Assembly (NCBI RefSeq): GCF_000227135.1
Contig: NC_018249.1
Span: 155,673-219,672 of the forward strand
Direction: 5' to 3'
DNA: 64,000 nucleotides
Origin: Leishmania donovani
Lineage: Eukaryota > Euglenozoa > Kinetoplastea > Trypanosomatida > Trypanosomatidae
In this document: positions 29,819 through 39,980 of the stretch, piece by piece
Layout of the letters: each line of letters starts with the position of its first letter
How positions within the stretch are numbered: the stretch's first letter is position 1
Position numbers and translations under genes: made by a program
The notes under the pieces: model-generated
Told to the model about the DNA's origin: nothing
What the model saw: only the letters and a program-made list of their open reading frames with translations
Databases searched by the model: none

Positions 29819-30514
29819 TGAAGCACGACCGTACAGATGACGCCCAAAACAACGTGTTAATGCCTTAGGCCTGCCTCCAACAGGCACATGCACCACGGAA
29901 GGGGCAGAACGAGCGGGAGGGAGGGAGGGAGGACCTGGGTTCGCCGTGTCCACAAGACCCAATCGCTGTGGGTGGGTATCTGTATGTATGGGCTCACGTA
30001 CTCTGTGAACGCGTCCGCCAGCCATGTGGACCAACACCGTGAGGGGGCGCGGGCGGGCGTACAAGCACGAGAGACAGAAGGTTCGGACACACACACAAGC
30101 ACAGACGTAGAAAGACGCATGTGCCAAGAAAGACGGCGAGGGGATCAAATGCATGAATGAGAGCGAGTCCGCGAGAAAGAGGCCATGCGCACATCTCGGA
30201 CAGCACTCGCGCGGCACCAGAGCGGCACTATGGACTCCGGCGCCGCGTGTGTGATACCCGTGTTCCTGAAGCGATGCCTGCCTTGGCAACCTGCTCGTGA
30301 GAAATGTGCACACAACTGGCAGTCACGAGGAGAGCCTTCAGCTTGTGTGTGCGTGTGTGTGTGGGGGAAGGAGGGAAGGAATAGCAGTAGCAGGGACGGC
30401 CATGGCTAGCCAGACACATACGCAGATACCAACGCACGCACAGACCCCCCCCCTTCCGCGTACACAAACTACGCAAACGCCGTTGTCACAGCCCTCAGCG
30501 GCCATTACTAGGAT
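29819..30514. other. Intergenic region
   Basis: 5' flank of the IWS1-like gene and 3'UTR of the XRCC2-like gene; C9 run near 30446 and TG run near 30345-30362. No gene supported. Confidence 0.55.
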
Positions 30515-32494
30515 CTACAGGTACCGCCACTGGGAGCTCCGCATCCATGAACCAGTGTACTGCATGCTGCTGGGTGTGCCAGATGAGCACGTCAGCACTC
30601 CCGATGGCCGACGCGAGCCACGAGAAGGGGGCCAGAGAGGCCCACTCGGACTGCTCCGGCGATTCTGCAGGAGGTTATCAGTACCGACGGCCCGCGTGCC
30701 AGCAGCTTCGCCAACAGTAGTCTTCATGAGATGCACACGGTACCGCCATGCCACGCTGAAAGGGAGGAGGAGCTCATCGTGCCGTGAAGTGGCGCCGCTC
30801 CTTGCATCGCAAGCCTCCATGTGGCGGTCGCCGTGCCGCAGCGGGCGCCACACGGAATCGCATTCGACGTACGCTACAGATAACTGCACGTCATGGAGGG
30901 AGACGGGCGGCGCCTGCGAGAACCACGTGCGCGCCGTGTGTTCAGCTGCGCCATCGGCTCGCGCCGCTTTCTTTCCTGGCTGGCGCTCGACCTCAACGCC
31001 GACCTCGCTGAAGCTCACCGCCGGAACCTGCGCCAGGGACCATGCGGCGTGAGAGACGGGCACGATTGGCGACGGATGCATGTGGGGGGAACGCAGCCGC
31101 TGTACCAGGTCTGAGGCGGCAAGCACCATCGCAGGAGATGGTAGGTCACCGCAAGCGTCGCTTCGGCTCTGCGGATGCCCGCCCGAGAGAGAGCTCACAG
31201 AAGCCAGGCTTTCTGACGGTGACGAGGAGGAAGGCCAGCAAGCGCCACAACCCCTCGCCACGCTCCCTCCCGCCTCCACCAACATCACCGCACACTTGAG
31301 ACGACGCTGCAAAAGGCACAGCACGTAATGCAGAAGCGGGATGGCCTGACCGGACGCGCGCTCGAGCAGCGCTGACGTCGACATTCGCCCCATAAACCCG
31401 TCCACGATACACAGCGGTACGATGTCCACCTCATGCAGCGTGGAGGTGCGAGCAGCCGTGGGGGACGACGCGGCAGCGGATAAAGCTGCCAACGATGAGG
31501 CGGGGGCAGCGGCAGCAGCGGTGGCCGTCACCGCACCGGAATCCGTGAAAGACAGCGAGGACGGAAACACCAACTCGGTCCTCATCTTCGGCTCCCTCGA
31601 CGCACTAGGCTGCCCGCTGCCGCGCGAACATGTCACACCACACACACGTGAGGAGGGCGAGTTTGGCGTGCCTTCTGGACCCGAAGCCTCTGGAGCACCA
31701 TCGGCTACGGTAACGGTGGGGAACGTGTAGGCCTGGCACACGGCGTAGAAGTCCTCCATGGAAGTGCAAGGCAGCACCTCTACTCGCCGCACAGCGTCCA
31801 GCACCGCTCGCTGACGGGCTCGAAGTTGAGCTTCGGAGTTGAGCGACTGCAAGCACGGTTCCGACGACGCCGTGCGAGCAGAAACTGGTGACGAGGCAGT
31901 GCGCCCTGCACAGCCCATCTGTGTGAAGTTTTGGGCATCGTGCAGCGTTGCGGCGTCGCCTTGTCGCACGCTTAGTGCCTCTTGCCGCCGTGGCTGCAAC
32001 GCCATCCACTGCCTTTCAATGGTCACCGCAAACCTTGCCAGCGAGAAGGCTTGACTCGTCGGGGCGTTGAGGAACAGTACACGACCGCCGCGCAGCGCGT
32101 GTGCGGCGGCCACCTCGTAGGCCAAGCGCTGCTCAGCCGCTGGTGAAGCAAAAGAAGAGATGAGCGCTCCCTCGCCAGTCGCGGATGCACGCGTCGATGA
32201 CGGCGCGGCGGCAGCGGCAGTGGTAACCAAGCAGACGGAATTCATGCCCAGCTCAGCGCACGCGTCGCCTGTGGTGCCCTCGTCGGCAGCCGCGGTAGCA
32301 TCGAACGCTGCTGCCGGCGAAACGGAAGGTGCATCTTTGCCCGTGTCAGAATCGCAACTGCTGGCGGCGTGCTGTAGCTTGAACACGTGCGGGGGCAACA
32401 GCTGTACCGGAATCGCATGGAGTCTCTGGACGACCGACCTGGCACTCTCTCGGTGACGGTGGCGAGGGAGAACTGCGGTGGTAGTGGCGGGCAT
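30515..32494 (-). CDS. Candidate XRCC2-like RAD51 paralogue without Walker A
   Basis: 659 residues from the ATG at 32494 (MPATTTAVLP); the frame continues upstream only to a GTG. Most of the protein is Ala/Ser-rich, but ordered segments match the order of the RecA core in human XRCC2 as I remember it: GGRVLFLNAPTSQAFSLARF (about 135-155), VRRVEVLPCTSMEDFYAVCQ, a Walker-B-like strand VPLCIVDGFMG (about 360), a helix plus strand LLHYVLCLLQRRLKCAVMLVEA, and a late SHAAWSLAQVPAVSFSEVGV. No GKT/GKS P-loop is present; the expected position is a low-complexity Ala/Ser stretch. If right, it would act in homologous recombination in the nucleus with other RAD51 paralogues. Alternative: unrelated hypothetical protein. 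Confidence 0.5.
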   Translation of the reverse strand: MPATTTAVLPRHRHRESARSVVQRLHAIPVQLLPPHVFKLQHAASSCDSDTGKDAPSVSPAAAFDATAAADEGTTGDACAELGMNSVCLVTTAAAAAPSSTRASATGEGALISSFASPAAEQRLAYEVAAAHALRGGRVLFLNAPTSQAFSLARFAVTIERQWMALQPRRQEALSVRQGDAATLHDAQNFTQMGCAGRTASSPVSARTASSEPCLQSLNSEAQLRARQRAVLDAVRRVEVLPCTSMEDFYAVCQAYTFPTVTVADGAPEASGPEGTPNSPSSRVCGVTCSRGSGQPSASREPKMRTELVFPSSLSFTDSGAVTATAAAAAPASSLAALSAAASSPTAARTSTLHEVDIVPLCIVDGFMGRMSTSALLERASGQAIPLLHYVLCLLQRRLKCAVMLVEAGGSVARGCGACWPSSSSPSESLASVSSLSGGHPQSRSDACGDLPSPAMVLAASDLVQRLRSPHMHPSPIVPVSHAAWSLAQVPAVSFSEVGVEVERQPGKKAARADGAAEHTARTWFSQAPPVSLHDVQLSVAYVECDSVWRPLRHGDRHMEACDARSGATSRHDELLLPFSVAWRYRVHLMKTTVGEAAGTRAVGTDNLLQNRRSSPSGPLWPPSRGSRRPSGVLTCSSGTPSSMQYTGSWMRSSQWRYL

Positions 32495-33415
32495 CTTGAC
32501 AGAACTGAAAAGACCCTTGCCCACGTTTTGCACAACTAAGTTTGAGCGGGCTTTTGTTTACATTCTTTTTTTTTCCCGCTCTGATGCAGAGCATGGGTAG
32601 AGTAGCGGAAGTCATCCTTTCCCCCGAGTTTGTGTGTGTGTAAGAGCGAGGCGTGTGAAAGAAAGCGAGGCGTCAGCGGTAGCCATGGTATCAGCGCTTG
32701 AGTTTGCTCGCCCTCTGCCGCTGTTGTTGTTTCTTCGGTAGGGGGCAGACTCTGTTTGTGAGTGGGGAAGTGAATGTGCGTGTCCTCCAACGGATGGCAC
32801 GCACACGCACGCAGACTCCACCTGCGGCATTCCCGTATCAAGGCGCGAAAGCAAGGCAAACACGCGCCCAGAAATTTCAGAAGAGTCGCATGCGGGATGG
32901 GCACAACGAATGAAGTGTGCGCGTGTGCGCGAGTGCCGCGCGCCTCACCAAAGGGTCGTCTGCTGCTCGCAGTGCAGCCGCGCGCCCGAGCGAGCAGCTA
33001 GCCAGGGAGATCGAGACAACACGGGAGCAAGGCAGTTACCAGGCGCAGCGACAGCCTCCGTCGCCTCGCGTACGCCGGTGCAGTCTGTACACTCCGACAC
33101 ACGCCCGAGCTTACATGCACGTGCATGAGCCCTAAAACTCACTCCTTTGTGTGTGTGTGTGTGTGTTCGGTGGCAAGGAGTCCAGTGAGACGAGTGAGGA
33201 AGAAGGCTAGCGCTCTGCCCCCCCCCCTCCTTCTCTCTCCCCTGTCATGACAAGCGAAGAGAGATGGAACATAAGAAGGCGAGGAGAGGGGGCCGCGCCC
33301 TACACCGCACACACGCCCACGCAGAGAAATACATGCCCACAGCAGATGAGGTTCATGTCAATGAAAAAGTAGAAGCGTCGTGGCCGTGCCGCACCTCGCG
33401 CTCCTCGACCTCTTC
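32495..33415. other. Intergenic region
   Basis: 5' flank of the XRCC2-like gene (T-rich near 32560-32577) and 3'UTR of the TBC gene; TG run at 33150-33166, C9 near 33220. No gene supported. Confidence 0.55.
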
Positions 33416-36400
33416 TCAAAGAGGTCCATCCGTCTTGAGAAACAACGCGACCATGTCCTCGACGCTTGGGAAGTAGTCAGATTCGTCGTCGTCATCGTCG
33501 GCCTTCCCAGCTGGCACGACCGCCGCCACTGCCGCTTCCTTGCTGTGTGGACCAACATACCAGCCAGGAAGGGGCTCACCAGCGCCACCGGTTGCTGTAC
33601 TGCCCCTTGTCCTTGCGGACGCCTCCGCGGCCTGGAGACGCAGACGACGGCGCAGCTCGCGTGCCTCGGCGACGCAGACGTTCTCGTAGAACGCCCGCGC
33701 GCATACGAGAATCTGGTCAAGGCTTATCTCACGGCTCAGTCCGTTCGCGAACTGTAGGAGCGTCTCGTACGCTTGTATGTGAGTTATGATCTGTGCGGCG
33801 AGCGCGCCGAGCAACGCCACCGTGACGACCACCTCGTACGCCGTGGTGTACGGGCAAGCGAAGAGCACATCCCAGAAGCGCATCGTGTCCTCGATGCTCG
33901 GCAGATCGCGCTTGAAGCAGACCAGTATCCAGCGGAAGCAGAATGACATGTCATCGGCCATGCAGTTCTTCTTGAGATGCGTGTACAAGCCCGGATGGAA
34001 GTGCCGCGTCAGCACCTGTGCCTGGTACAGCTTGCGCTGCAGCCCCTTCACAGCCGCGTACGGCGCACCAGCCGTGCGCCCCTCAATGACAAAGTTCGCC
34101 GACATGTGCTCACTCAGTATCTTGCGGAAGCACATGAACACGGCGGCCTCAGACGCCGGGGACAGATGTGGTGCCGGGGGCAGCGAGGGCAACGCGGCAA
34201 GCAACACCACCGCCGCCACATCGCTCATGCCCTGGCTGTAGCCAAGATCCATGTCCAGCATCACATGCGCCAGCAAGAGCTCCTGCAGCACGCGCAGCAT
34301 ATCGGAGTCATCCTCGCGAAAGGCCGGGTGCGTCCGGTCGGTCCTCTGTACATCCTTCACGATGGATTGCTTGGCGTACCGGTAGGTGGCGAAGTGCGCC
34401 TCCTGCTCCGGCAGAAACGATTTCCACTGTGAGGTAAGGCGCGTGTAGAGCGCCTCGTCGTTTCGGAGCGCCTCGGCTTGCTCGACCTCGGTCGAGCCTA
34501 CGCGGTAGGCTCCGAGCAGGTAGCACCAGACCTCGAAGCGGACGCTGCTGTCCCCCAGCCCTCCTCGCTCGTAAACAGCTTGACGGAAGGCACGCCAGCG
34601 GTCAGCGTTCAGCCTCCTTGTCTGAGGCGGCAGGGCTGCCGAAGTCGCACCGTGCGTGGAGTGGTTCTCCGGTGCGTTCCCGTGCTGTTGTGGATAGCGC
34701 TGCTGCTCCGGAGGGACGTCGAAGACGCGCTCCCAGTCCGCCGCGGTGACCGGCGATGGTGCGCGGCTTCCGCCGTCCAGTGGGAGGACCGGACGTGGAG
34801 GAGAGTAGCATGCGCCAAGCCGTATCGCCGTCATCTCGTCCGTGAGATCCTCAAAAGAGGAGGCGCTGGAGTAGTCCTGCGTTTCGTCCGGCGAGTTCGT
34901 CGTCGACGCCCATGCGCGTGTGGCGCTGCCGACCCTTCTGTCTCCCCTGCCACGAGGATCATCGGTGTGGCCTGCCTCCTGTTCGAACCCCGTCAACGCG
35001 GATGGCCAGTGCGGCGCAACCGCGCTCATGGCTTCGTAGCGCAAGTTGGAGGTGTAGTGCGAGAGCAGGCCGCCGACGCCGCGGGCGCCACTGCGGAAGA
35101 GCGCACGGGTAGAGAGCCGCTTGCGCCAGCCGTGGAGCTCGCCCTCTGGCGGCTGCGCCGGTGGGGCGCTAGCGCTGCTCGTGCTTCGCCCTGCTGGTGA
35201 TAACGGAAGCCCCAGATGCGCGCTGCCCAATCGGCGCGCCCCGTGCGACGCCTGCAGCTCGGATGGAGTCGCGGCACCCCGGATTCGTGACGGCGACGAA
35301 GTGCTGATTCCGTCGGCACCTGTAACTCCGTTCGCACCATCTAGCAGGAGCAGAGACAAGTTATTGCGGCTGCCACGGTACGCGTAGACGAGCCCCGGCG
35401 AGTGCTGCCGCAGTGCGGCCATACACCGCGTGATGCCGCCTTTGTGGAACACAAAGGAAAAGGACGTTGTCGGGGCAGAGCGGCGCGATGAGATAGCGGC
35501 AGCGCCACCGCTAATCCCCGACGGCGATGTGAGCGCGCACCCCAGCGAGTTGCTGCCAACACGCACAAAGACATCTGACGGGCATTTCGCTGCATAGGCA
35601 GCCGCGCCGGACTCCAGTTGCAGGGTCAGCATCTGCACGCGACGATCTCGTGGGGTCAACATGTCGGTGTCGTTGCTCTCCGCCTCATGGATATCGCGTA
35701 CAGCGAAGCAGAGGCACCCTAGCGTTTTTGTGCTGCTGCCGGCAATGTCTTCGGTGCTTTCTGCAGCGGTGCCTGCGGCAGCGGCAGCCTTCTGAGGGGC
35801 AGTGGCGGTCGAAGTCAAGTGCTGTAGATCGCGGCGGAGCGAGGGCGTGGCAAGTGGTGCCGCAGCTAAGGTGTAGGGTGTGTCCCCCGCTTGCCCCATG
35901 TCCGTGCTGTCGACGGCCCCTGTAGCAGCAGCAACACCTGCAACCCACAGGACAACGGTGACGGTATTGTTCTGCTTCCCTACAGAAGCTTCGACAGCGG
36001 CTGCGCCCGGTGGTTGACTTTGCGACGACTGCGGCGGAGCTGCGTTCGCGTCCGCGCCCCTGCATCGCACCGGTGTCGCATTCAAGGCGCTCCTCACGTC
36101 CTCCCCGGCAGTCTGCAGCGCCTGTGGAGATGCGGGCAACTCCATGACGCCCTGCCCTGTCGGGGAAGACAACTGTGGTAGCTGGATGCCTTCCACTGCG
36201 GCCACCGAGCCTGCACCTAGATCTGAGGTGGGCGCGTTCGTGTCATGGTTGCTGAGCCTTTCCGGCCCCTGGCGCATCTCCTCTGTATGGTCCGTTTGGT
36301 CAAGGGTGTTTATGACAGTTACCATAGCGGTCGTTGGCGACGCCTGCACTGAACTCGCTCCCACTGCGCCGTCCCCGGCGTCCACAAAGCCAGGACTTGG

Positions 36401-36820
36401 TGAGGCGCAGAAAGCTGCAGCTTCGTTGGCGAAGGCGAACTGCCGCTGCGACGGCGCCGGCGTGGCAGTAACGGCAGAAATCGATCCCCACGTGTCCTCC
36501 GGCAGCTCGCACACGTACATGGTACCGTGCGCTTGAGTTGGAGTCGACGCCTGCGGCTGTGACGGTGACCAGGGGAGCTGCAAGAGCTGCGGGGATGGCG
36601 TGCGCATAACCGCTGTAGCTGTCGGGATTACGCGGGTGATGCCGCCACCACCAGCGCTGTCATTGTCCGCCTCCGGAACGACGACGGAGCCGCGAAGTAC
36701 ACACCTTGACGAGGGAGCCGCTCCGCTCGCTGTCTCGGCCAGCGAGATCTGCTCAAAGACCTCGTAGCGGCGATGCTTCTGGTTGAGAAACTTCAATAAG
36801 CCTTGGGCGGAGAGCGACAT
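33416..36820 (-). CDS. Rab GTPase-activating protein with TBC domain (Gyp7/TBC1D15-like)
   Basis: 1134 residues from the ATG at 36820 (MSLSAQGLLKF). Predicted to stimulate GTP hydrolysis by a Rab GTPase in vesicle traffic. The C-terminal ~755-1045 is a TBC domain: SVRFEVWCYLLG (RxxxW box), IVKDVQRTDR with the catalytic arginine near residue 826, GYSQGMSD with the catalytic glutamine near 863, then DDMSFCFRWILVCFKRDL and MRFWDVLFACPYT. Both finger residues are present, so it should be catalytically competent. The middle (about 480-600) has strands such as FVFHKGGITRCMAAL and VYAYRGSRNNLSLLLL that may be the PH-like lipid-binding part of Gyp7-type GAPs. The remaining N-terminal half is Ser/Thr/Ala-rich linker. 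The protein ends soon after the domain with an acidic YFPSVEDMVALFL. Confidence 0.9.
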   Translation of the reverse strand: MSLSAQGLLKFLNQKHRRYEVFEQISLAETASGAAPSSRCVLRGSVVVPEADNDSAGGGGITRVIPTATAVMRTPSPQLLQLPWSPSQPQASTPTQAHGTMYVCELPEDTWGSISAVTATPAPSQRQFAFANEAAAFCASPSPGFVDAGDGAVGASSVQASPTTAMVTVINTLDQTDHTEEMRQGPERLSNHDTNAPTSDLGAGSVAAVEGIQLPQLSSPTGQGVMELPASPQALQTAGEDVRSALNATPVRCRGADANAAPPQSSQSQPPGAAAVEASVGKQNNTVTVVLWVAGVAAATGAVDSTDMGQAGDTPYTLAAAPLATPSLRRDLQHLTSTATAPQKAAAAAGTAAESTEDIAGSSTKTLGCLCFAVRDIHEAESNDTDMLTPRDRRVQMLTLQLESGAAAYAAKCPSDVFVRVGSNSLGCALTSPSGISGGAAAISSRRSAPTTSFSFVFHKGGITRCMAALRQHSPGLVYAYRGSRNNLSLLLLDGANGVTGADGISTSSPSRIRGAATPSELQASHGARRLGSAHLGLPLSPAGRSTSSASAPPAQPPEGELHGWRKRLSTRALFRSGARGVGGLLSHYTSNLRYEAMSAVAPHWPSALTGFEQEAGHTDDPRGRGDRRVGSATRAWASTTNSPDETQDYSSASSFEDLTDEMTAIRLGACYSPPRPVLPLDGGSRAPSPVTAADWERVFDVPPEQQRYPQQHGNAPENHSTHGATSAALPPQTRRLNADRWRAFRQAVYERGGLGDSSVRFEVWCYLLGAYRVGSTEVEQAEALRNDEALYTRLTSQWKSFLPEQEAHFATYRYAKQSIVKDVQRTDRTHPAFREDDSDMLRVLQELLLAHVMLDMDLGYSQGMSDVAAVVLLAALPSLPPAPHLSPASEAAVFMCFRKILSEHMSANFVIEGRTAGAPYAAVKGLQRKLYQAQVLTRHFHPGLYTHLKKNCMADDMSFCFRWILVCFKRDLPSIEDTMRFWDVLFACPYTTAYEVVVTVALLGALAAQIITHIQAYETLLQFANGLSREISLDQILVCARAFYENVCVAEARELRRRLRLQAAEASARTRGSTATGGAGEPLPGWYVGPHSKEAAVAAVVPAGKADDDDDESDYFPSVEDMVALFLKTDGPL

Positions 36821-36822
36821 GG

Positions 36823-36843
36823 CTGAGCAATAACAAAAAAAAA
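36823..36843 (-). promoter_or_regulatory. Candidate spliced-leader acceptor for the TBC gene
   Basis: T9 tract on the minus strand followed by GTTATTGCTCAG; the AG is two bases before the ATG at 36820. Confidence 0.5.
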
Positions 36844-38064
36844 GCAACGGATGAGGATGCTGTCGTATGCGCGCGATGCTACGCCCGTGGTGTATGAAGA
36901 ATCCAAGGGGCGTGTGCAACGTGTCCAGCTCTCCTGGAAGTGGGGACGACAGAAGAGAGGAGGAGGAGAAGGGGGTGGGGGCACACGACAAACCCTCACG
37001 TGAGAAACGACCCCAAAACACGAGAAGGCAGACGTCGACGGGGAGGGCGAGTGAGACGCACGGCAGCGTGGGGCCCGCAAGACGATACGAAAACAGAGGA
37101 GAGGCGCACGCGCTGGGAAGAAATAGAGCGGAGGCTGCGATCTAAAGAAAGGGTGCCTATATTCTGAAGAAGCAGAGGGACGTAAAACACCATGTGGCGG
37201 GATGAGCCACGCGCGAGGCGGCCGGTACGTGAAGCGGCCGTGCGTGTATGGGTGTGAACGTATGGGTTTGGGTGGGTGGCCACGAGGCGGTTCAGTGACG
37301 CGTAGAGCGTCACAACAACAGCGGCAGCGGCTCACGCCTACGAGAGAGAAAAGGAGATTGTTGTGTATATGTGCGCACGAGTGCACGCGTCGAGTGCTTG
37401 TATGGGCACGTGCGTGTGCGCCTTGACCACTTCACCTTGCGTTTGCGGATTGCGCCACCAACACCTCCTCCTCTTTTTCCCTCCCTCTCTGCGCGTGCGC
37501 CCAGAGAAGGGCTGTCGAATATGGAGTGCGAGATTGAAATATGCCGTGGTTTGGAGGTGTGTGAGCGTTGTGCAATTTGATATGTGTGGGCTCCGCGAGC
37601 GACGCGCGCTGCTTAGCGGAGGGATGGCGAGACAGACAGAAATGCGTGAAAAAGAAAGCCGAGGTTCACGAGAGAGGCGTGACCACGAGAGAAAAGAAAA
37701 AAGAAGATCGGAGAGAAGCGCGGATGGGCAGCTACTCACAGGCAGCACATAAGCATCAGAGCGGCGTCCTCGGATGTCGCGACGGCCGTGGTACGGAAGT
37801 ATTACGGCCGCTCTCACAGTGGAGAAACAACAAAGGCGCCGTCGCCCTGCCTTTGGTTGGCCTCACCGCGGCTAGCCTTCATCCACCCCACCCGCGAAAT
37901 ACGCCAGGACAGACCCACACGAAAAAAATGAACCGTAGTTGCTCACCTATTTTTTTTTTCGTTGGCCTCCCCCTCCACCCACGCCATCGTAAAGCGCACG
38001 CGCAGGGAAAAGGATAACTGCGGCCCATACATGCAGCCTGGACCCAGCGCACACGCGGGCACGC
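36844..38064. other. Intergenic region
   Basis: 5' flank of the TBC gene and 3'UTR of the FHA-parvulin gene. T/A homopolymers near 37951-37960 and 37922. No gene supported. Confidence 0.55.
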
Positions 38065-39384
38065 TCAATCGCAGCGATACAAGAGGTGGACACCGAGCTG
38101 TGTCTCCACCGGCGCACTCACCTCGCCGCGGCGCAGCCTAAACGCCGCCTTGTCGATCTCGTCCGCGAAGGTGCCCTTCTCGACCACCCCCAGGTCGCCG
38201 CGCTTCTTCTTCGCTGACATCTCACAGTACTCGTCGACAGCCGCAACGAACTCCTCAGGGGTCCATGGCGAGAAGCCAAGATCCGGAGCGACTGGCACTC
38301 GCCGCCGATGGTCGGCCAGAATGTAACGCGCCATGTCAAGTGCGTCGGCGCGAGAGCGGGTGATGATCTCGCCCTTGTTGCGCCCACGCGAGATAGGGTT
38401 CTCAACGTCTTTGTGCTTGATGACGAGCTGGAAGAGGTGAATGGGGGCATACTCCGCCGCTGCAGAGGCAGTCGCAGCTTCTGCCGGCGAGCCGCCGGTT
38501 GCATCTGCAGTTGCATGCATTACGGTCGTCGCCGCAGGTTCAGCCATCCGTCCAACATCGCTGGTAACAGCGCCGTGGGCACTGGAAGTGGCAGCCTCTG
38601 CAGTCGTGGAGGATGTTCTTGGCTCGTTCGCCACCTGTCCTTCGGGTGCCGGGGACACAGCGGTAGCGGCGCTGGTGGCCGAAGCGATCACGGCACTTGG
38701 CGCTGTCGCTGGGCAGGTGGCGGTGCCGGCGACAGCAGCAGAGAGCGACACCTTGTCTGCTTCACAGAGTCCGCTGTCCGCCGACGCCAACCCCGACCCG
38801 TGCCGCTGCGCCGCCGTATCTTCGTCACCGTCCTCGCGAAGGCGCTTCAGCTGCGGCGGCGCCCCCGCGCGGAGCTCGTAGGTGCGCGTGCTGTAGCCAA
38901 ACTGCAACACCGACCCGACCGCGATAGGGATGGGCTTGCGCGGCTCCACACGCTTCCCTTCGAGTCGCACCCCGTTGGTGGAGCCCAGGTCAAGCAGCAC
39001 AAAGCAGACGTGCTCCTTGTTGAAGATAAGCGCGGCGTGCACGGAGCTGATGGAGGGGTGCTCCAGCACGTAATCGCACACTGGGTTCTTGCCAAAGAGG
39101 TAGTACGGAAACCTCTGCAGACCAAGGGCGGGATACGGCACCTTGCCTCGCACACAGTGAAGATGGAAAGGCCGCGACGGCAGACCCGCCCATGCAGGGC
39201 AGCGGAAAATCGACGCTTGCTTGTTCAGCTTGACCGGGTCTGTCGCGGCGATGATGTGCGGCGGCAGCGACTGGGCGGCCTCGCGCAGCGGGATCGCGAC
39301 GGCCGGGGGGGCCTGCTCGGCATCTGCAGAGACGCTCTCCGCCGCCCGCGCTAGCTTCGCCACGTGTGCTTGGAAGCTGCTCAT
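38065..39384 (-). CDS. FHA domain plus parvulin-type PPIase protein (Par42-like)
   Basis: 439 residues from the ATG at 39384 (MSSFQAHVAK). An N-terminal FHA phosphothreonine-binding domain occupies about 85-175: FGKNPVCDYVLEHPSISSVHAAL, DLGSTNGVRLEG, FGYSTRTYELR, similar to the NIPP1 FHA. An Ala/Ser-rich linker (about 190-310) follows, then a parvulin domain at about 314-439: HLFQLVIKHKD, AKKKRGDLGVVEKGTF, EVSAPVETQLGVHLLYRC. This fusion matches the trypanosome parvulin Par42. Relative to Pin1 the basic phosphate-binding pair is absent and several active-site positions differ, so prolyl isomerase activity may be weak or lost. Likely a nuclear phospho-protein adaptor (inference). Confidence 0.85.
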   Translation of the reverse strand: MSSFQAHVAKLARAAESVSADAEQAPPAVAIPLREAAQSLPPHIIAATDPVKLNKQASIFRCPAWAGLPSRPFHLHCVRGKVPYPALGLQRFPYYLFGKNPVCDYVLEHPSISSVHAALIFNKEHVCFVLLDLGSTNGVRLEGKRVEPRKPIPIAVGSVLQFGYSTRTYELRAGAPPQLKRLREDGDEDTAAQRHGSGLASADSGLCEADKVSLSAAVAGTATCPATAPSAVIASATSAATAVSPAPEGQVANEPRTSSTTAEAATSSAHGAVTSDVGRMAEPAATTVMHATADATGGSPAEAATASAAAEYAPIHLFQLVIKHKDVENPISRGRNKGEIITRSRADALDMARYILADHRRRVPVAPDLGFSPWTPEEFVAAVDEYCEMSAKKKRGDLGVVEKGTFADEIDKAAFRLRRGEVSAPVETQLGVHLLYRCD

Positions 39385-39980
39385 GGTCACCTAAAGCGCC
39401 ACCCGTGCGGACGACGCACACCTACAAGAGAACAAGGGAGAGAGAGAGTCGAAGTTCAATCAAGCGCGTACGCACCGGTAGGGGCATTGCTCAAGTGCGC
39501 TGCGCGCAGTGCACGAGTCGCGTCGAATCGTTGCCTCTCCTTCTCCTCCTCATCGCTTGTCATCATCATACTACAGCCGCCATCACAGCCAAGGACAACA
39601 CGGTAAGCCGCAAGTGCGGGCAGAGAACGTACAGCACGGCAGGCTGGAGAACGGGAGAAGAGGAGGAAGAAACGAGAGACCAGCCTTCATGCAGGCGCTG
39701 CAGAGCTGGACGGAACGTTGCGCTGTACGGTGCTGCGCCGGAGCATGTGTCAGTTGGCGGCCCCGCGCATACGGAGATGAACAAGGGGGTGGTGACGCTG
39801 ACGCAAGGCTGCTGTTTGCAGACCGGAAGAGGGGGTGGAGAGAGAGGGAGAGCGGACCTCTGACTTATGAAAAAAAAAACGTCTGCTACATCCGCCGCGC
39901 GAGTGTGTGGCGCACTGCGAAGACGCGCACGCGCACAGGCCCGTGCCCGGCCATGACGGTGCCACCCGCCCCGCACAAAC
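39385..39980. other. Intergenic region
   Basis: 5' flank of the FHA-parvulin gene: a minus-strand pyrimidine tract at about 39430-39455 precedes AGs at 39422-39423 (37-base leader) and 39391-39392 (6-base leader). The rest is 3'UTR of the PPR-like gene. No gene supported. Confidence 0.5.

Noticed and set aside
29784..29852. N-terminal extension of the IWS1-like protein
   Set aside because: Contains a T8 tract followed by AG, a likely splice acceptor, so it is leader sequence.
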